Part shown: in pieces, positions 53,191 to 62,421 of the stretch
Layout: each line of letters starts with the position of its first letter
Position numbering within the stretch: the first letter of the stretch is position 1
NCBI RefSeq assembly: GCF_900109285.1
Contig: NZ_FNZQ01000001.1
Location: 773,001 to 837,000 of the forward strand
DNA: 64,000 nt
Source: Jannaschia helgolandensis
Lineage (GTDB): Bacteria > Pseudomonadota > Alphaproteobacteria > Rhodobacterales > Rhodobacteraceae
Reading direction: 5' to 3'
Notes under the pieces: generated by a model
What the model saw: the letters and a program-made list of their open reading frames with translations, nothing else
What the model was told of the DNA's origin: nothing
The model's database searches: none
Position numbers and translations under genes: made by a program

Positions 53191-53587
53191 GCGTTCGGGT
53201 TCCGGCATCCTGTCTCTGACCGTGTTGGAGACAGGCTGCTCTGGAGCGCGGGGTCGGGATTGTATGCGGAAAGGCGCGCTGTTTCTTGGCTATGTCGCAG
53301 CTTCCATATCTTTCGGCGCGATTCGCGGCGGGGGCAGCCAGACTGTCGGCAGCGGGGCGGGTAGCCACGACACTGCGCGACTTATAAAACCGTCAGGGCC
53401 GGAGTCGGAATACGGCGAGCGAGTTGCGGGCGGCGATGGGCGTGGTTATTCAATAACTTCCGCATGGGCCGGTCGGGTTCTTGCACAAACCGCAGCCTGT
53501 CTGCCATTGCGGGCAAAGCATTGCATACAGGGTCAGGTCGGATATCAGCCCGATGTCGTCGACCGGATCTGACAACGGGAGCTTGCC
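53191..53587. other. 397-base intergenic region without a convincing gene
   Basis: Besides the inverted repeat at 53209-53235 it contains TATAAAA at about 53383 and the palindrome GTTATTCAATAAC at 53445-53457. Either could belong to the promoter region of the SH3 gene. An open frame from 53222 to 53572 exists, but its translation has no family resemblance, and its glycine/arginine-rich middle looks like non-coding GC-rich sequence. Confidence 0.5.
53209..53235. terminator. Inverted repeat after the lytic transglycosylase gene
   Basis: CCTGTCTC (53209-53216) and GAGACAGG (53228-53235) pair perfectly around an 11-base loop, 18 bases after the stop. No T-run follows, so it may end or protect the transcript rather than act as a classic intrinsic terminator. 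Confidence 0.5.
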
Positions 53588-54427
53588 ATGAAATCAGCCG
53601 TTCTTGCCCTTCTCATGCTGGTGAGTCCGTCGTTCGCGGTCGCGGAACCGATGCGCAATGCGAACACCTATCCGGTCAACATGCGGGGCGGGCCGGGGGT
53701 CGGATTCGCCGTGCTGGACCAGCTTGATCCGGGTGAAGTGGCCGAGCGGGGACGCTGTGACCTGCGTGGATTGTGGTGCCTGATGTCGACGGACCAAAAG
53801 GTCGGATGGATCAATACGTCCATCCTGCGGACGACACAGGCGGAGGTCGTGCCTGGGACTGACCAGGCAGCGCCCGCCGATCCGCTGACGGTCGGCCCTG
53901 TTCCGATCAATCCGGTCTTCGTCGAACCGTTGCCAGAGGCCCCGACGGCAGAACCCCGTGCCTCCGTCGGAAGTGGCATCACGCGATCTCAGCCGGAGCC
54001 GGATAACGAGACGCCCGGACAGATTGCGCCGGTCCGCCCCCTGCCGGACGACACGGATACAGTCCGGACCCTTCCGGACGACACGGATACTGTCCGGACC
54101 CTTCCGGACGCTGCAAACCCGGTTCTGTCCGAGCCGGACCCCGTCGAGCCGGTCTGGCCCCGGCGGGACGTGGCCGGCCTGATCGTACCGGGCGCCGACA
54201 TACCGCTGATCTTCGCGACCGATGCGCCGTTCTATAACGTCACGGATGGGTATGTGAATCTTCGCGCCGGACCGGGGACTGACAACGAGATCATCGGACA
54301 GTTGCAGCCGGGCGAGGGGGGATATCTGGATATCTGCGCGCCGGGGCAGAGCTGGTGCAGGGTTGAGACACCCGGCGTCGGGCTGGCCTGGGTCAAGATG
54401 ACGCTGATGGGCACGCGGGGGTTCTGA
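53588..54427 (+). CDS. Secreted protein with two bacterial SH3 domains and a repeat-containing linker
   Basis: Exported protein of 279 residues. The signal peptide ends near residue 19 (FAVAE). The first SH3b domain (about 22-85: YPVNMRGGPGVGFAVLDQLDPGEVAERGR, VGWINTSIL) and the second (about 218-279: YVNLRAGPGTDNEIIGQLQPGEGGYL, VGLAWVKMTL) probably bind peptidoglycan or a protein partner. The long proline/acid-rich linker contains a 10-residue unit LPDDTDTVRT twice in tandem and a third partial copy. It lies between the MltB gene and the nuo operon and is probably a separate envelope gene. It resembles SH3 proteins that accompany cell-wall hydrolases. Confidence 0.85.
   Translation: MKSAVLALLMLVSPSFAVAEPMRNANTYPVNMRGGPGVGFAVLDQLDPGEVAERGRCDLRGLWCLMSTDQKVGWINTSILRTTQAEVVPGTDQAAPADPLTVGPVPINPVFVEPLPEAPTAEPRASVGSGITRSQPEPDNETPGQIAPVRPLPDDTDTVRTLPDDTDTVRTLPDAANPVLSEPDPVEPVWPRRDVAGLIVPGADIPLIFATDAPFYNVTDGYVNLRAGPGTDNEIIGQLQPGEGGYLDICAPGQSWCRVETPGVGLAWVKMTLMGTRGF
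54041..54112 (+). repeat. 30-bp tandem repeat inside the SH3 protein gene
   Basis: Unit 1 (54041-54070) and unit 2 (54071-54100) differ by two bases, and a third partial unit follows to 54112. The unit length is a multiple of three, so copy-number change would lengthen or shorten the linker by ten residues without a frameshift. Confidence 0.88.
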
Positions 54428-54436
54428 TGCCCTGCG

Positions 54437-54464
54437 TTGACGCCATGCCGCGCCAGGCTTAACA
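54437..54464 (+). promoter_or_regulatory. Possible sigma-70-type promoter of the nuo operon
   Basis: TTGACG at 54437-54442 is a good -35 element. TTAACA at 54459-54464 is a weak -10 element, 16 bases further. A strong GGAGGT (54485-54490) then precedes the nuoA start. Only the -35 and position support it. Confidence 0.4.
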
Positions 54465-54494
54465 GCAAAGTGACAGATACCTCCGGAGGTCCCG

Positions 54495-54860
54495 ATGGAC
54501 GAGATGCTGCGTGAATACCTGCCTATCATGATCTTCCTTGGCGTGGCCATCGCGCTGGGCCTCATGCTGATCATGGCGGCCGCCATCATCGCCGTGCGCG
54601 CGCCGGACCCGGAAAAGGTCTCGGCCTACGAATGCGGGTTCAATGCCTTCGATGATGCGCGGATGAAATTCGACGTGCGGTTCTATCTGGTTGCGATCCT
54701 GTTCATCATCTTCGATCTGGAAATGGCCTTCCTGTTCCCCTGGGCGGTGTCGTTCGCCGGGCTGACAGACGCGGCCTTCTGGTCGATGATCGTGTTCCTG
54801 GTCGTCCTGACGGTAGGGTTTGCCTACGAGTGGAAAAAGGGCGCGATGGAGTGGGATTGA
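54495..54860 (+). CDS. nuoA: NADH-quinone oxidoreductase subunit A
   Basis: Membrane subunit of respiratory complex I, 121 residues with three transmembrane helices (about 8-35, 62-85, 92-112). The conserved loop [43 protein letters not shown] near 40-82 identifies it; the cysteine in YECGF is the conformation-sensitive residue known in the ND3/NuoA family. ATG 54495 has GGAGGT upstream. It should be the first gene of the operon. The usual close spacing to nuoB is broken by 467 bases. Confidence 0.95.
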   Translation: MDEMLREYLPIMIFLGVAIALGLMLIMAAAIIAVRAPDPEKVSAYECGFNAFDDARMKFDVRFYLVAILFIIFDLEMAFLFPWAVSFAGLTDAAFWSMIVFLVVLTVGFAYEWKKGAMEWD

Positions 54861-54912
54861 GCGCGGGCGTTCACTGACGTCGCTGGCGAATGCCGGGAGT
54901 GTGACGCCGCGC
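54861..54912 (+). other. Inverted repeat directly after nuoA
   Basis: GCGCGGGCGTTCAC (54861-54874) can pair with GTGTGACGCCGCGC (54899-54912) over most of its length with one bulge and one mismatch, loop 24 bases. There is no T-run. It would make a transcript end or processing signal after nuoA. Confidence 0.5.
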
Positions 54913-55284
54913 CTCTGGCAATTGCTCCAAGCGGGGGATTACCCGTTCTGGACCGATGTATGATTGTAAATCAGGTCGCCCTGTCCGGCGATGCCCCCCC
55001 TCGCTGGAATTACCCGCAGACCCGTCCTCAGGGTTTCGTGGCGGGCAGGCGGTCAGTCCGTATCGTGAAGACGGCAATCAGACGGCGAAAGTATTGTTGC
55101 AGATCGCTTCGGGCCAGCCTTGACCGAAAGGGATGAATCGTCTTGGGCGCGGCTCGCGGCAGCGAATGGCCCAGGCCGACGATGCGGCGACCTGGCGATG
55201 GCTGGAAAGTCGCGCGATCGGACCGATATCATAAAGGTGTCCGCGTTGACCCTTCATGGGGCGCGGGATACACCGCAACGCGAC

Positions 55285-55303
55285 CGGGGGCTTCGTGCCC
55301 CCG
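55285..55303 (+). other. Hairpin upstream of the nuoB ribosome-binding site
   Basis: CGGGGGC (55285-55291), loop TTCGT, GCCCCCG (55297-55303): a perfect 7-bp GC stem ten bases before the GAAGGAG of nuoB. It leaves the ribosome site free, so a 5' stability or attenuator role is more likely than translational blocking. Confidence 0.6.
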
Positions 55304-55327
55304 CGAGATTCCCGAAGGAGCGGCATC

Positions 55328-55861
55328 ATGGGCGTGCAGACCGGATTGAACACCGCAGGTGGCGACAAGGAACACGGCACGCAACTTCTGAACCGGGAGT
55401 TGCAGGACAAGGGGTTCCTGCTGACCTCGACCGAGGACATGATCAACTGGGCGCGCACCGGGTCGCTGCACTGGATGACCTTCGGGCTGGCCTGCTGCGC
55501 GGTCGAGATGATGCACACCGCCATGCCGCGGTATGACATGGAGCGTTTCGGCACCGCGCCCCGCGCGTCCCCCCGCCAGTCGGACCTGATGATCGTGGCG
55601 GGCACGCTGACCAACAAGATGGCACCCGCTCTGCGCAAGGTCTATGACCAGATGCCCGAGCCTCGATATGTGCTGTCGATGGGGTCCTGTGCGAACGGCG
55701 GCGGTTATTATCACTACAGCTACAGTGTCGTGCGCGGGTGTGACCGGATCGTGCCGGTCGATCTGTATGTGCCGGGCTGCCCGCCGACCGCGGAAGCGTT
55801 GCTCTACGGTTTGTTGCAACTGCAGCGGAAGATCCGCCGCACGGGGACTTTGGTGCGCTGA
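55328..55861 (+). CDS. nuoB: NADH-quinone oxidoreductase subunit B
   Basis: Peripheral-arm subunit carrying the N2 4Fe-4S cluster next to the quinone site; 177 residues. Cluster ligands are visible: the tandem cysteines in [11 protein letters not shown] near 55, the cysteine in [24 protein letters not shown] near 118-140, and [11 protein letters not shown] near 150. ATG 55328 follows GAAGGAG; a longer open frame upstream has no family support. The stop shares a base with the nuoC start (TGATG). Confidence 0.96.
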   Translation: MGVQTGLNTAGGDKEHGTQLLNRELQDKGFLLTSTEDMINWARTGSLHWMTFGLACCAVEMMHTAMPRYDMERFGTAPRASPRQSDLMIVAGTLTNKMAPALRKVYDQMPEPRYVLSMGSCANGGGYYHYSYSVVRGCDRIVPVDLYVPGCPPTAEALLYGLLQLQRKIRRTGTLVR

Positions 55862-56487
55862 TGGAAACTCAGGTTCAGATTGACCAACTGGAAGAACTGG
55901 CCACGCATATCGAGTTGCGGCAGGCCGATCTGGTATCGTCGCATTCGATCACGCTGGGCGAGCTGACGCTGGAAGCGACCGCATCGGACATTCCCGCGCT
56001 GGTGGAGTTCCTCAAGTCCGACGAACAGTGCCGTTTCGCGTCTTTGGTCGACATCACGGCGATCGACTATCCGGGTAACGAACGACGATTCTGCGTCGTT
56101 TATCACTTCCTGTCGATGTATCTGAACCACCGCATCCGCGTGAAGGTTCGCGTCCGCGAAGAAGAGATCGTGCCATCCATCACCGGCATCCATCCCTCGG
56201 CCAACTGGTTCGAGCGGGAGGTCTTCGACATGTTCGGCATCCTTTTCTCGGATCATCCGGACCTGCGGCGCATTCTGACGGATTACGGATTTCGCGGCTA
56301 TCCGCTGCGCAAGGACTTCCCGACCACGGGCTATACCGAGGTGCGGTATGACGAAGTGCAGAAGCGTGTCGTCTATGAGCCGGTGTCGCTGACGCAGGAA
56401 TATCGGCAGTTCGACTTCATGTCGCCCTGGGAGGGTGCGGAATACGTGCTGCCCGGTGACGAAAAGAAGACAGGGGAGGCGAAGTGA
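55861..56487 (+). CDS. nuoC: NADH-quinone oxidoreductase subunit C
   Basis: Structural peripheral-arm subunit (30-kDa homologue), 208 residues. The diagnostic segment is [50 protein letters not shown] near 102-150. It is coupled to nuoB. It is a separate protein from NuoD, unlike the fused NuoCD of E. coli. The stop overlaps the next small gene (TGATG), so a non-core protein is translated from the same coupled message. Confidence 0.96.
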   Translation: METQVQIDQLEELATHIELRQADLVSSHSITLGELTLEATASDIPALVEFLKSDEQCRFASLVDITAIDYPGNERRFCVVYHFLSMYLNHRIRVKVRVREEEIVPSITGIHPSANWFEREVFDMFGILFSDHPDLRRILTDYGFRGYPLRKDFPTTGYTEVRYDEVQKRVVYEPVSLTQEYRQFDFMSPWEGAEYVLPGDEKKTGEAK

Positions 56488-56876
56488 TGGACGCTTCCGT
56501 CCCGTCTCTGGACGTTGTGCGCGAGCTTGCCGTCGCCTATTGTAACGGCATTCACCATTCGCGGACCGAAATTTTCGAGACCATGTGTCACGACCGCTTT
56601 ATCATGACCGCAGTCACTGGGTCAGGCGGCGCACAGTTCTGGGACAAGGCGGCTTACCTGGAGCGTGTCAGCGGACGGGAGCCGTTTCCGGGTGAGCCTT
56701 CCTATGAGATCCTCGGCGTGGATGTGGCAGGGGACGAAACGGCGCGCGTCCATCTGTGGGTCGATGTGCCGCCACGGCGGTTCGAGGATCATCTGGGCTT
56801 CATCCGCGCAGATGGGCAATGGAAACTTATCACCAAGGTGTTCCGGACCATGCGCGGTCCGGCACTCGAAGGTTGA
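56487..56876 (+). CDS. NTF2-like (lumazine-binding-type) accessory protein in the nuo operon
   Basis: Small cytoplasmic protein of 129 residues with the cone-shaped NTF2-like fold. It has an N-terminal helix (VVRELAVAYCNGIHHSRTEIFETMCHDRFIMTAV), a loop, and C-terminal strands VHLWVDVPPRRFEDHLGFIRADGQWKLITKVFRT, the last resembling the putative lumazine-binding (Lumazine_bd_2) group. ATG 56487 shares a base with the nuoC stop, and GGGGAGG at 56473-56479 serves as its ribosome site; GTG 56484 is an alternative. Not a complex I core subunit; role unknown. Ligand binding or assembly help is possible. Confidence 0.75.
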   Translation: MDASVPSLDVVRELAVAYCNGIHHSRTEIFETMCHDRFIMTAVTGSGGAQFWDKAAYLERVSGREPFPGEPSYEILGVDVAGDETARVHLWVDVPPRRFEDHLGFIRADGQWKLITKVFRTMRGPALEG

Positions 56877-56888
56877 GGAGACGACGCG

Positions 56889-57086
56889 ATGACGTATGGA
56901 ATGGGGTTTTCGGGTCTTCTGGTGATGCTCGTCATGGCTGTGCTGCTGGTCGTGCCATTCTGGAAGCTCCTGCCCAAATTCGGATATTCGTCATGGATTT
57001 CGCTTGTCGCAATTATCCCGCTCGGAGCCTTGGTTCTGATCTGGATTCTTGCGTTCAGTGAACCGAAACCGAGGAATGCAGCATGA
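56889..57086 (+). CDS. Small two-helix membrane protein in the nuo operon
   Basis: A 65-residue protein with two hydrophobic segments (about 7-27 and 36-56) separated by [13 protein letters not shown] and ending in SEPKPRNAA. It has a good ribosome site (AGGAG, 56877-56881) before ATG 56889, and its stop overlaps nuoD as ATGA. I do not recognise a named family. Tight coupling to nuoD suggests it is made in proportion to the hydrophilic arm; it may be a supernumerary subunit or assembly factor, which is inference. Confidence 0.75.
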   Translation: MTYGMGFSGLLVMLVMAVLLVVPFWKLLPKFGYSSWISLVAIIPLGALVLIWILAFSEPKPRNAA

Positions 57087-58318
57087 TGGACGGCGATCTG
57101 ACCAATCCGCGCGGGTATCAAGACGCTCTGACCGGCGAGCAGAAGATCCGCAATTTCAACATCAACTTCGGGCCACAGCATCCGGCGGCGCACGGCGTGC
57201 TGCGGCTGGTGCTGGAGTTGGACGGAGAAATTGTGGACCGCTGCGATCCGCATATCGGCCTGCTGCACCGTGGCACCGAAAAGCTGATGGAAAGCCGGAC
57301 GTATCTGCAGAACCTGCCCTATATGGACCGGCTGGATTACGTGGCACCGATGAACCAGGAACATGCCTGGTGTATGGCGATCGAGCGACTGACCGGCACG
57401 CCGGTGCCGCGCCGCGCGTCCCTGATCCGGGTGTTGTTCAGCGAGATCGGACGTATCCTGTCGCACCTGTTGAACGTGACGACACAGGCGCTTGATGTTG
57501 GCGCGCTGACGCCACCGCTCTGGGGGTTCGAGGAGCGCGAGAAGCTGATGGTGTTCTATGAACGCGCATCCGGTGCACGTCTGCACGCCGCGTATTTCCG
57601 GCCCGGTGGCGTGCATCAGGATCTGACGCCCGACCTGATCGACGATATCGAGGCGTGGTGCGAAACCTTCCCGAACGCGCTGGCCGATATTGACGAGTTG
57701 CTGACAGAGAACCGCATCTTCAAGCAGCGCAACGTCGATATCGCCATCGTCTCCGAGCAGGAGGTCATGGACTGGGGCTTTTCGGGCGTCATGGCGCGCG
57801 GGTCGGGTCTGGCGTGGGATTTGCGGCGGGCGCAGCCTTATGAATGTTATGATGAATTCGATTTCCTGATTCCGACGGGCAACAACGGTGACTGCTATGA
57901 CCGTTTTCTCGTTCGGATCGAGGAGATGCGGCAGTCGATCCGCATCATGAAGCAGGCCATCGCCAAGCTGCGGGAGCCTGAGGGTCAGGGCGACGTGCTG
58001 GCGCGCGGCAAGATGACGCCGCCGTTGCGCGCCGATATGAAAACGTCGATGGAAAGCCTGATCCATCACTTCAAGCTGTATACCGAAGGGTTCCACGTGC
58101 CTGCCGGAGAGGTCTATGCCGCCGTCGAGGCCCCCAAGGGCGAGTTCGGCGTCTATATGGTGTCGGACGGATCGAACAAGCCGTACCGCGCCAAGCTGCG
58201 TGCGCCGGGGTTCCTGCATCTGCAGGCGATGGACCACATCGCACGCGGGCATCAACTGGCCGATGTGGCCGCGATTATCGGGACGCTGGATGTGGTGTTC
58301 GGGGAGATCGATCGGTGA
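57083..58318 (+). CDS. nuoD: NADH-quinone oxidoreductase subunit D
   Basis: Core subunit forming most of the quinone-binding chamber (49-kDa homologue), 411 residues. [28 protein letters not shown] near 24-50, [33 protein letters not shown] near 55-88, and the C-terminal [33 protein letters not shown] near 350-385 are intact. ATG 57083 overlaps the preceding small gene; a second ATG follows immediately. The next small gene overlaps its stop as GTGA. Confidence 0.97.
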   Translation: MMDGDLTNPRGYQDALTGEQKIRNFNINFGPQHPAAHGVLRLVLELDGEIVDRCDPHIGLLHRGTEKLMESRTYLQNLPYMDRLDYVAPMNQEHAWCMAIERLTGTPVPRRASLIRVLFSEIGRILSHLLNVTTQALDVGALTPPLWGFEEREKLMVFYERASGARLHAAYFRPGGVHQDLTPDLIDDIEAWCETFPNALADIDELLTENRIFKQRNVDIAIVSEQEVMDWGFSGVMARGSGLAWDLRRAQPYECYDEFDFLIPTGNNGDCYDRFLVRIEEMRQSIRIMKQAIAKLREPEGQGDVLARGKMTPPLRADMKTSMESLIHHFKLYTEGFHVPAGEVYAAVEAPKGEFGVYMVSDGSNKPYRAKLRAPGFLHLQAMDHIARGHQLADVAAIIGTLDVVFGEIDR

Positions 58319-58632
58319 GGAAGTTCGCATTCACAAGCCTTGCAATCCTGTCTATCGGGACGATTGCCACTGCCCAGACCGCTGCGGAATACGAGGCCGG
58401 AGTTCTCGACGCGCTGAGTCTGCGGAACTGTTCGTTCGATGCGTCCACGCCTGAAGATCGCCTGGCGTTTGCCCGTCAGATGTCGATTCATATCGGCGTC
58501 CCTGCCGCGGAACTGGTTGCAAGAAACGGGCTACATTATGCCCGGCTTACCCGTGCCATCGGTGAACTGGCCGACCGCGGTGTCGTGACGGTCGATGGGG
58601 CCATGCTGACCCGTACAAACTGCAAGCGTTAG
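58315..58632 (+). CDS. Small secreted hypothetical protein in the nuo operon
   Basis: A 105-residue protein starting at GTG 58315, overlapping the nuoD stop (GTGA). It has a signal peptide ([21 protein letters not shown]). The mature part is about 84 residues with two cysteines (RNCSFDAST and the near-terminal TNCKR) that may form a disulfide. It contains [37 protein letters not shown], which looks helical. No family is recognised. As an exported protein from a complex I operon it is out of place for a core subunit. Confidence 0.7.
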   Translation: MRKFAFTSLAILSIGTIATAQTAAEYEAGVLDALSLRNCSFDASTPEDRLAFARQMSIHIGVPAAELVARNGLHYARLTRAIGELADRGVVTVDGAMLTRTNCKR

Positions 58633-58698
58633 GGTCCGACCGCTTGTGGGTCGATCCGCTTTGTTCCAGATAGCCTGCGCCATACCGAAGGAACCGAA

Positions 58699-59979
58699 AT
58701 GCTCCGCCGCCTCCACAAAGACCAGCCCGAGACCTTCGCCTTCACGCCCGCCAATCAGGCCTGGGCCGAGGCGCAGATGACGAAATACCCCGAAGGGCGG
58801 CAAGCTTCCGCGATCATCCCGCTTTTGTGGCGTGCGCAGGAGCAGGAGGGGTGGCTGACGCGGCCTGCCATCGAGCACATCTCCGAGATGCTGGGCCTTG
58901 CCTATATCCGAGGGCTGGAGGTGGCGACGTTCTATTTCATGTTCCAGCTTCAACCCGTCGGCAAGACAGCGCATATCCAGATTTGTGGCACCACGTCCTG
59001 CATGATCTGCGGGGCCGAGGACCTGATCGCTGTCTGCCGCGAGAAGATCGCCATGCGACCGCATGACATCAGCGAAGACGGTCAGTTGTCGTGGGAAGAG
59101 GTCGAGTGTCTGGGGGCCTGTTCCAACGCGCCGATGGCCCAGATCGGCAAGGATTATTATGAAGATCTGACGGTCGAGCGGTTCAGCGAAATGCTGGACG
59201 AGTTCCGTGCGGGCCAAGTGCCGGTGCCAGGTCCGCAGAACGGGCGCTTTGCGTCCGAACCTATGGGCGGCGCGACAACGCTGACCGATGCAGCAGGCAA
59301 CAAAGACCACGATCAGAACGCCAGCGTCGCCCTGGCGACCGAACTGGGCGACACGATCAAGCGGATCGACGGCACGGAAGTGCCTCTGCGCGCGCCGTGG
59401 CGGAAAGCCGAACAGGCCGATCCCAATGCTGAGGTTGCCGCGCGCGACCCGATGTTGCCGCCCAGCGGGCCGGATGGAAAACAGGCCGGACGTGTTCGCG
59501 GACAGTCCGATGCGAACCGCAGGCGGGGCGATGCAAGCGACGGCGTGGCCGAAGTGCGCGGATCGGATGCCCAGACCAAGGGCAGGCCCGATAGCGGCGA
59601 AGTTGCACCAGCGACAAAATCGGGTGCAGGGGCCGATTTCCGCGCAGAACCCGAAGTAGTGCTGGAACCGGATGCATCCGAATCGCCTGAAACGCCTTCC
59701 GATGTGGCCAGGCCAGCGGGTCTGAGCGCCCCGCGCGACGGTAAGGCCGACGACCTGCAGTCCATCAGGGGAATCGGGCCGAAGTTGGAAAAAATATGTA
59801 ATTCCATGGGGTTCTGGCATTTTGACCAGATTGCATCCTGGTCTGCGGACGAAATCGCCTGGGTCGATTCGCACCTTGAAGGGTTCAAGGGGCGCGTGAC
59901 GCGTGACGAATGGGTCAAACAGGCTAAGGTGTTGACGGAAGGCGGGCAGAAGACGGAGTTTCCGACCCGCACGAACTAG
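58699..59979 (+). CDS. nuoE: NADH-quinone oxidoreductase subunit E with long C-terminal extension
   Basis: A 24-kDa-type electron-input subunit with the N1a 2Fe-2S cluster. It has 426 residues, while the family core is about 160-240. The core occupies about 1-190: [35 protein letters not shown] near 75-110 and [19 protein letters not shown] near 135-155 give the four cluster cysteines. Then comes an acidic, low-complexity linker (about 195-350) rich in Asp, Ala, Gly and Pro. The end is a helix-hairpin-helix domain at about 351-412, [20 protein letters not shown] then [13 protein letters not shown] 58699 follows GAAGGAACCGAA. The tail is absent from E. coli NuoE. Confidence 0.93.
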   Translation: MLRRLHKDQPETFAFTPANQAWAEAQMTKYPEGRQASAIIPLLWRAQEQEGWLTRPAIEHISEMLGLAYIRGLEVATFYFMFQLQPVGKTAHIQICGTTSCMICGAEDLIAVCREKIAMRPHDISEDGQLSWEEVECLGACSNAPMAQIGKDYYEDLTVERFSEMLDEFRAGQVPVPGPQNGRFASEPMGGATTLTDAAGNKDHDQNASVALATELGDTIKRIDGTEVPLRAPWRKAEQADPNAEVAARDPMLPPSGPDGKQAGRVRGQSDANRRRGDASDGVAEVRGSDAQTKGRPDSGEVAPATKSGAGADFRAEPEVVLEPDASESPETPSDVARPAGLSAPRDGKADDLQSIRGIGPKLEKICNSMGFWHFDQIASWSADEIAWVDSHLEGFKGRVTRDEWVKQAKVLTEGGQKTEFPTRTN

Positions 59980-60026
59980 GGGGCCGATCCAGGATCTGAT
60001 CCCCCGCCAGTCTGGGGAGATATATC

Positions 60027-60818
60027 ATGGACGACACCGGAACTACTGTTCACCGCAATCGGATGCCTATCGCTGCCGGCAGCGGCGTGATTTTTTTTCT
60101 GCTGTTCTGGCTTGCCATGGGCTGGGGGTTCTTCTGGGCTCTGATCGGCGGGGTCGTCATATTCGCGATCCTGCTGGTCGTTCTGGGAATGATCGGTGAC
60201 GACAGCGCAAGCGCGACGGGAACCTCCGGAACTGCGATGCAGGGTGATCCGCCCGCATCCGCCTCCGAGACCGCGCGGCCCGCCGGTCATGTCGGCGCGG
60301 ATGCTGGCGGCAGCACGGTTCCCCCCTCGGTTGCCGGGGGAGGCGCCGCCGCCGGGGGCGGCGCCGCTGGCGGCACATCGCCCGCCGCAACCGGAACGTC
60401 GATCGGCGAAGGTGCCGACGCAGCTTCGGCCAGAACCGACGCGGACGCCGCAGCCGCATCAGCCACACACGACAGCGCGCCCGTGAAAACGTCGGCCGCC
60501 GCTCCGACCAGCGCGGTGCCATCCGGCGGTGTCATCGGCACCAAGCCCGAAACCCTGGATGCCCCGCGCGGGACCGGTGCGGACGATCTGAAGAAAATCA
60601 AGGGTGTGGGGCCGAAGCTGGAGGCGATGTGCAACCGTATGGGCTTTTGGCACTATGACCAGATCGCAGGGTGGTCCGAACGCGAGGTGGCTTGGGTCGA
60701 TGATAATCTGGAAGGTTTCAAGGGCCGGGTGCAGCGCGACGATTGGGTCAGTCAGGCCAAGACCCTGGCATCGGGAGGCGAGACGGCGTTTTCCCGCAAG
60801 GCCAGCAAGGAGCGCTGA
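60027..60818 (+). CDS. Membrane-anchored protein with the same helix-hairpin-helix domain as NuoE
   Basis: A 263-residue protein. Two close hydrophobic segments near 15-55 (SGVIFFLLFWLAMGWGFFWAL, then VVIFAILLVVLGMI) anchor it. An alanine/glycine-rich linker of about 130 residues follows, and the C-terminal domain at about 186-247, DDLKKIKGVGPKLEAMCNRM then FWHYDQIAGW, matches the NuoE tail at 44 of 62 positions with no gaps. The start at 60027 is ATG after GGGGAGA. It lies directly after nuoE. It is probably a duplicate of the NuoE tail or its source. The domain type is also seen fused to other Rhodobacteraceae proteins; function unknown. Confidence 0.85.
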   Translation: MDDTGTTVHRNRMPIAAGSGVIFFLLFWLAMGWGFFWALIGGVVIFAILLVVLGMIGDDSASATGTSGTAMQGDPPASASETARPAGHVGADAGGSTVPPSVAGGGAAAGGGAAGGTSPAATGTSIGEGADAASARTDADAAAASATHDSAPVKTSAAAPTSAVPSGGVIGTKPETLDAPRGTGADDLKKIKGVGPKLEAMCNRMGFWHYDQIAGWSEREVAWVDDNLEGFKGRVQRDDWVSQAKTLASGGETAFSRKASKER

Positions 60819-60893
60819 TCCAGTCATCGGGCCGGGCCGCGACCCTCTGGCCGCTTGACGACACCTGTCGCGACCTGTTCAACAGGGCCCGAA

Positions 60894-61121
60894 ATGACCG
60901 GACCTTCTGACCTAGACACGGCGATCGCCAAACGCTCCGGCAGGGTGGCCATCCTGATCCTTGCCGTGTTCGCGGGTTGGGGTCTGCTGCAATTCCTGGG
61001 CGTGCAGTTGGAGCTGTCGCGCCGTGTCATGGGTCTGGGGGATGCGGTTGCGCTGGTCGGGATGGGCTGGGCGATCTATGAGACGGCTATGATCTGGCGG
61101 ATGCGCCGCGAGAAGGAGTGA
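60894..61121 (+). CDS. Small two-helix membrane protein of the nuo operon (DUF5337-like)
   Basis: A 75-residue protein with two hydrophobic helices (about 17-36 and 46-62), basic ends and a C-terminal WRMRREKE. It resembles the DUF5337 proteins found in Rhodobacteraceae nuo loci; that name is from memory and should be checked. ATG 60894 is chosen although the frame is open to TTG 60855; no strong ribosome site is visible. It is five bases before nuoF. Confidence 0.7.
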   Translation: MTGPSDLDTAIAKRSGRVAILILAVFAGWGLLQFLGVQLELSRRVMGLGDAVALVGMGWAIYETAMIWRMRREKE

Positions 61122-61125
61122 CGAC

Positions 61126-62421
61126 ATGCTGCAAGACCGGGACCGGATCTTCACCAATATCTATGGCATGGCCGACCGCAGCCTGAAGGGCGCGCAGTCG
61201 CGGGGGCAGTGGGACGGCACCAGGGACCTGATCGGACTTGGCCGCGACAAGATCGTCGAAATCATGAAATCTTCCGGTCTGCGCGGTCGTGGCGGCGCTG
61301 GCTTCCCGACCGGTCTGAAATGGTCGTTCATGCCCAAGGAAAGCGACGGGCGTCCTTCCTATCTGGTGATCAATGCCGACGAATCCGAGCCGGGCACCTG
61401 CAAGGACCGGGAGATCATGCGCCATGATCCCCACACCCTGATCGAAGGCGCGCTGATCGCGTCTTTCGCGATGAACGCGCACGCCTGCTACATCTATATC
61501 CGCGGCGAGTATATCCGCGAGAAAGAGGCGCTGCAAAACGCCATCGACGAGGCCTATGAAGCCGGTCTGCTGGGAAAGGATGCCGCGAAATCCGGCTGGG
61601 ACTTCGATCTGTATCTGCACCACGGCGCGGGGGCCTATATCTGCGGCGAGGAAACCGCGCTTCTGGAAAGCCTCGAGGGCAAGAAGGGGATGCCGCGCAT
61701 GAAGCCGCCGTTCCCGGCGGGTGCGGGTCTGTATGGCTGTCCGACGACGGTGAACAACGTCGAGTCGATTGCCGTTGTGCCGACGATCCTGCGACGTGGC
61801 GCGGAATGGTTCGCGGGCTTCGGGCGGGCGAACAATGCTGGCACCAAGCTGTTCGCGATATCGGGTCATGTAAATCGGCCCTGCGTTGTCGAAGAGGCCA
61901 TGTCGATTTCCTTCGAAGAGCTTATCGAGACCCATTGCGGCGGTATCCGCGGCGGCTGGGACAATCTGAAGGCCGTGATACCCGGCGGGTCGTCGGTGCC
62001 GATGATCCCCGGTCGCGACATGCGCGAAGCGATCATGGATTTCGACTATCTGAAAGAACAGAAATCCGGCCTGGGCACGGCGGCGGTAATCGTGATGGAT
62101 AACTCCACCGACGTTATCAAGGCGATCTGGCGGCTGTCTGCATTCTACAAGCACGAAAGCTGCGGCCAGTGCACGCCCTGTCGCGAAGGCACGGGCTGGA
62201 TGATGCGGGTCATGGACCGGCTGGTGAAGGGTGACGCGGACGTCGAAGAGATCGACATGCTGCTGGATGTCACCAAGCAGGTCGAAGGGCATACGATCTG
62301 TGCTCTGGGCGATGCGGCGGCCTGGCCGATCCAGGGTCTGATCCGCCATTTCCGCGACGAAATCGAGGATCGCATCAAACACAAGCGGACGGGTCGCGTG
62401 TCGGCGGTGGCTGCCGAATGA
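61126..62421 (+). CDS. nuoF: NADH-quinone oxidoreductase subunit F
   Basis: The NADH-oxidising subunit with FMN and cluster N3; 431 residues. The NADH/FMN site shows [21 protein letters not shown] near 48-68, [21 protein letters not shown] near 82-102, and [36 protein letters not shown] near 163-200. The 4Fe-4S ligands are in [16 protein letters not shown] near 344-360 and the later [13 protein letters not shown] near 390. ATG 61126 is used. The stop overlaps a 28-codon micro-ORF as ATGA. Confidence 0.97.
   Translation: MLQDRDRIFTNIYGMADRSLKGAQSRGQWDGTRDLIGLGRDKIVEIMKSSGLRGRGGAGFPTGLKWSFMPKESDGRPSYLVINADESEPGTCKDREIMRHDPHTLIEGALIASFAMNAHACYIYIRGEYIREKEALQNAIDEAYEAGLLGKDAAKSGWDFDLYLHHGAGAYICGEETALLESLEGKKGMPRMKPPFPAGAGLYGCPTTVNNVESIAVVPTILRRGAEWFAGFGRANNAGTKLFAISGHVNRPCVVEEAMSISFEELIETHCGGIRGGWDNLKAVIPGGSSVPMIPGRDMREAIMDFDYLKEQKSGLGTAAVIVMDNSTDVIKAIWRLSAFYKHESCGQCTPCREGTGWMMRVMDRLVKGDADVEEIDMLLDVTKQVEGHTICALGDAAAWPIQGLIRHFRDEIEDRIKHKRTGRVSAVAAE

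Larger units (their letters stand above)
54861..55327. other. 467-base non-coding gap between nuoA and nuoB
   Basis: No frame here has a ribosome-binding site and protein-like composition on either strand. The gap starts with a long imperfect inverted repeat directly after the nuoA stop (54861-54874 against 54899-54912). It ends with a tight GGGGGC-TTCGT-GCCCCC hairpin (stem 55285-55303) just before the nuoB ribosome-binding site at 55314-55320. It may hold a second promoter, a processing site, or decayed gene sequence. Confidence 0.6.

Noticed and set aside
53222-53572. 116-codon frame between the transglycosylase and SH3 genes
   Set aside because: The N-terminus looks faintly like a signal peptide, but the rest is glycine/arginine-rich with no ribosome site and no recognisable family.
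55120-55536. Frames in the nuoA-nuoB gap and into nuoB
   Set aside because: Arg/Pro-rich translations with no ribosome site; they run into nuoB out of frame.
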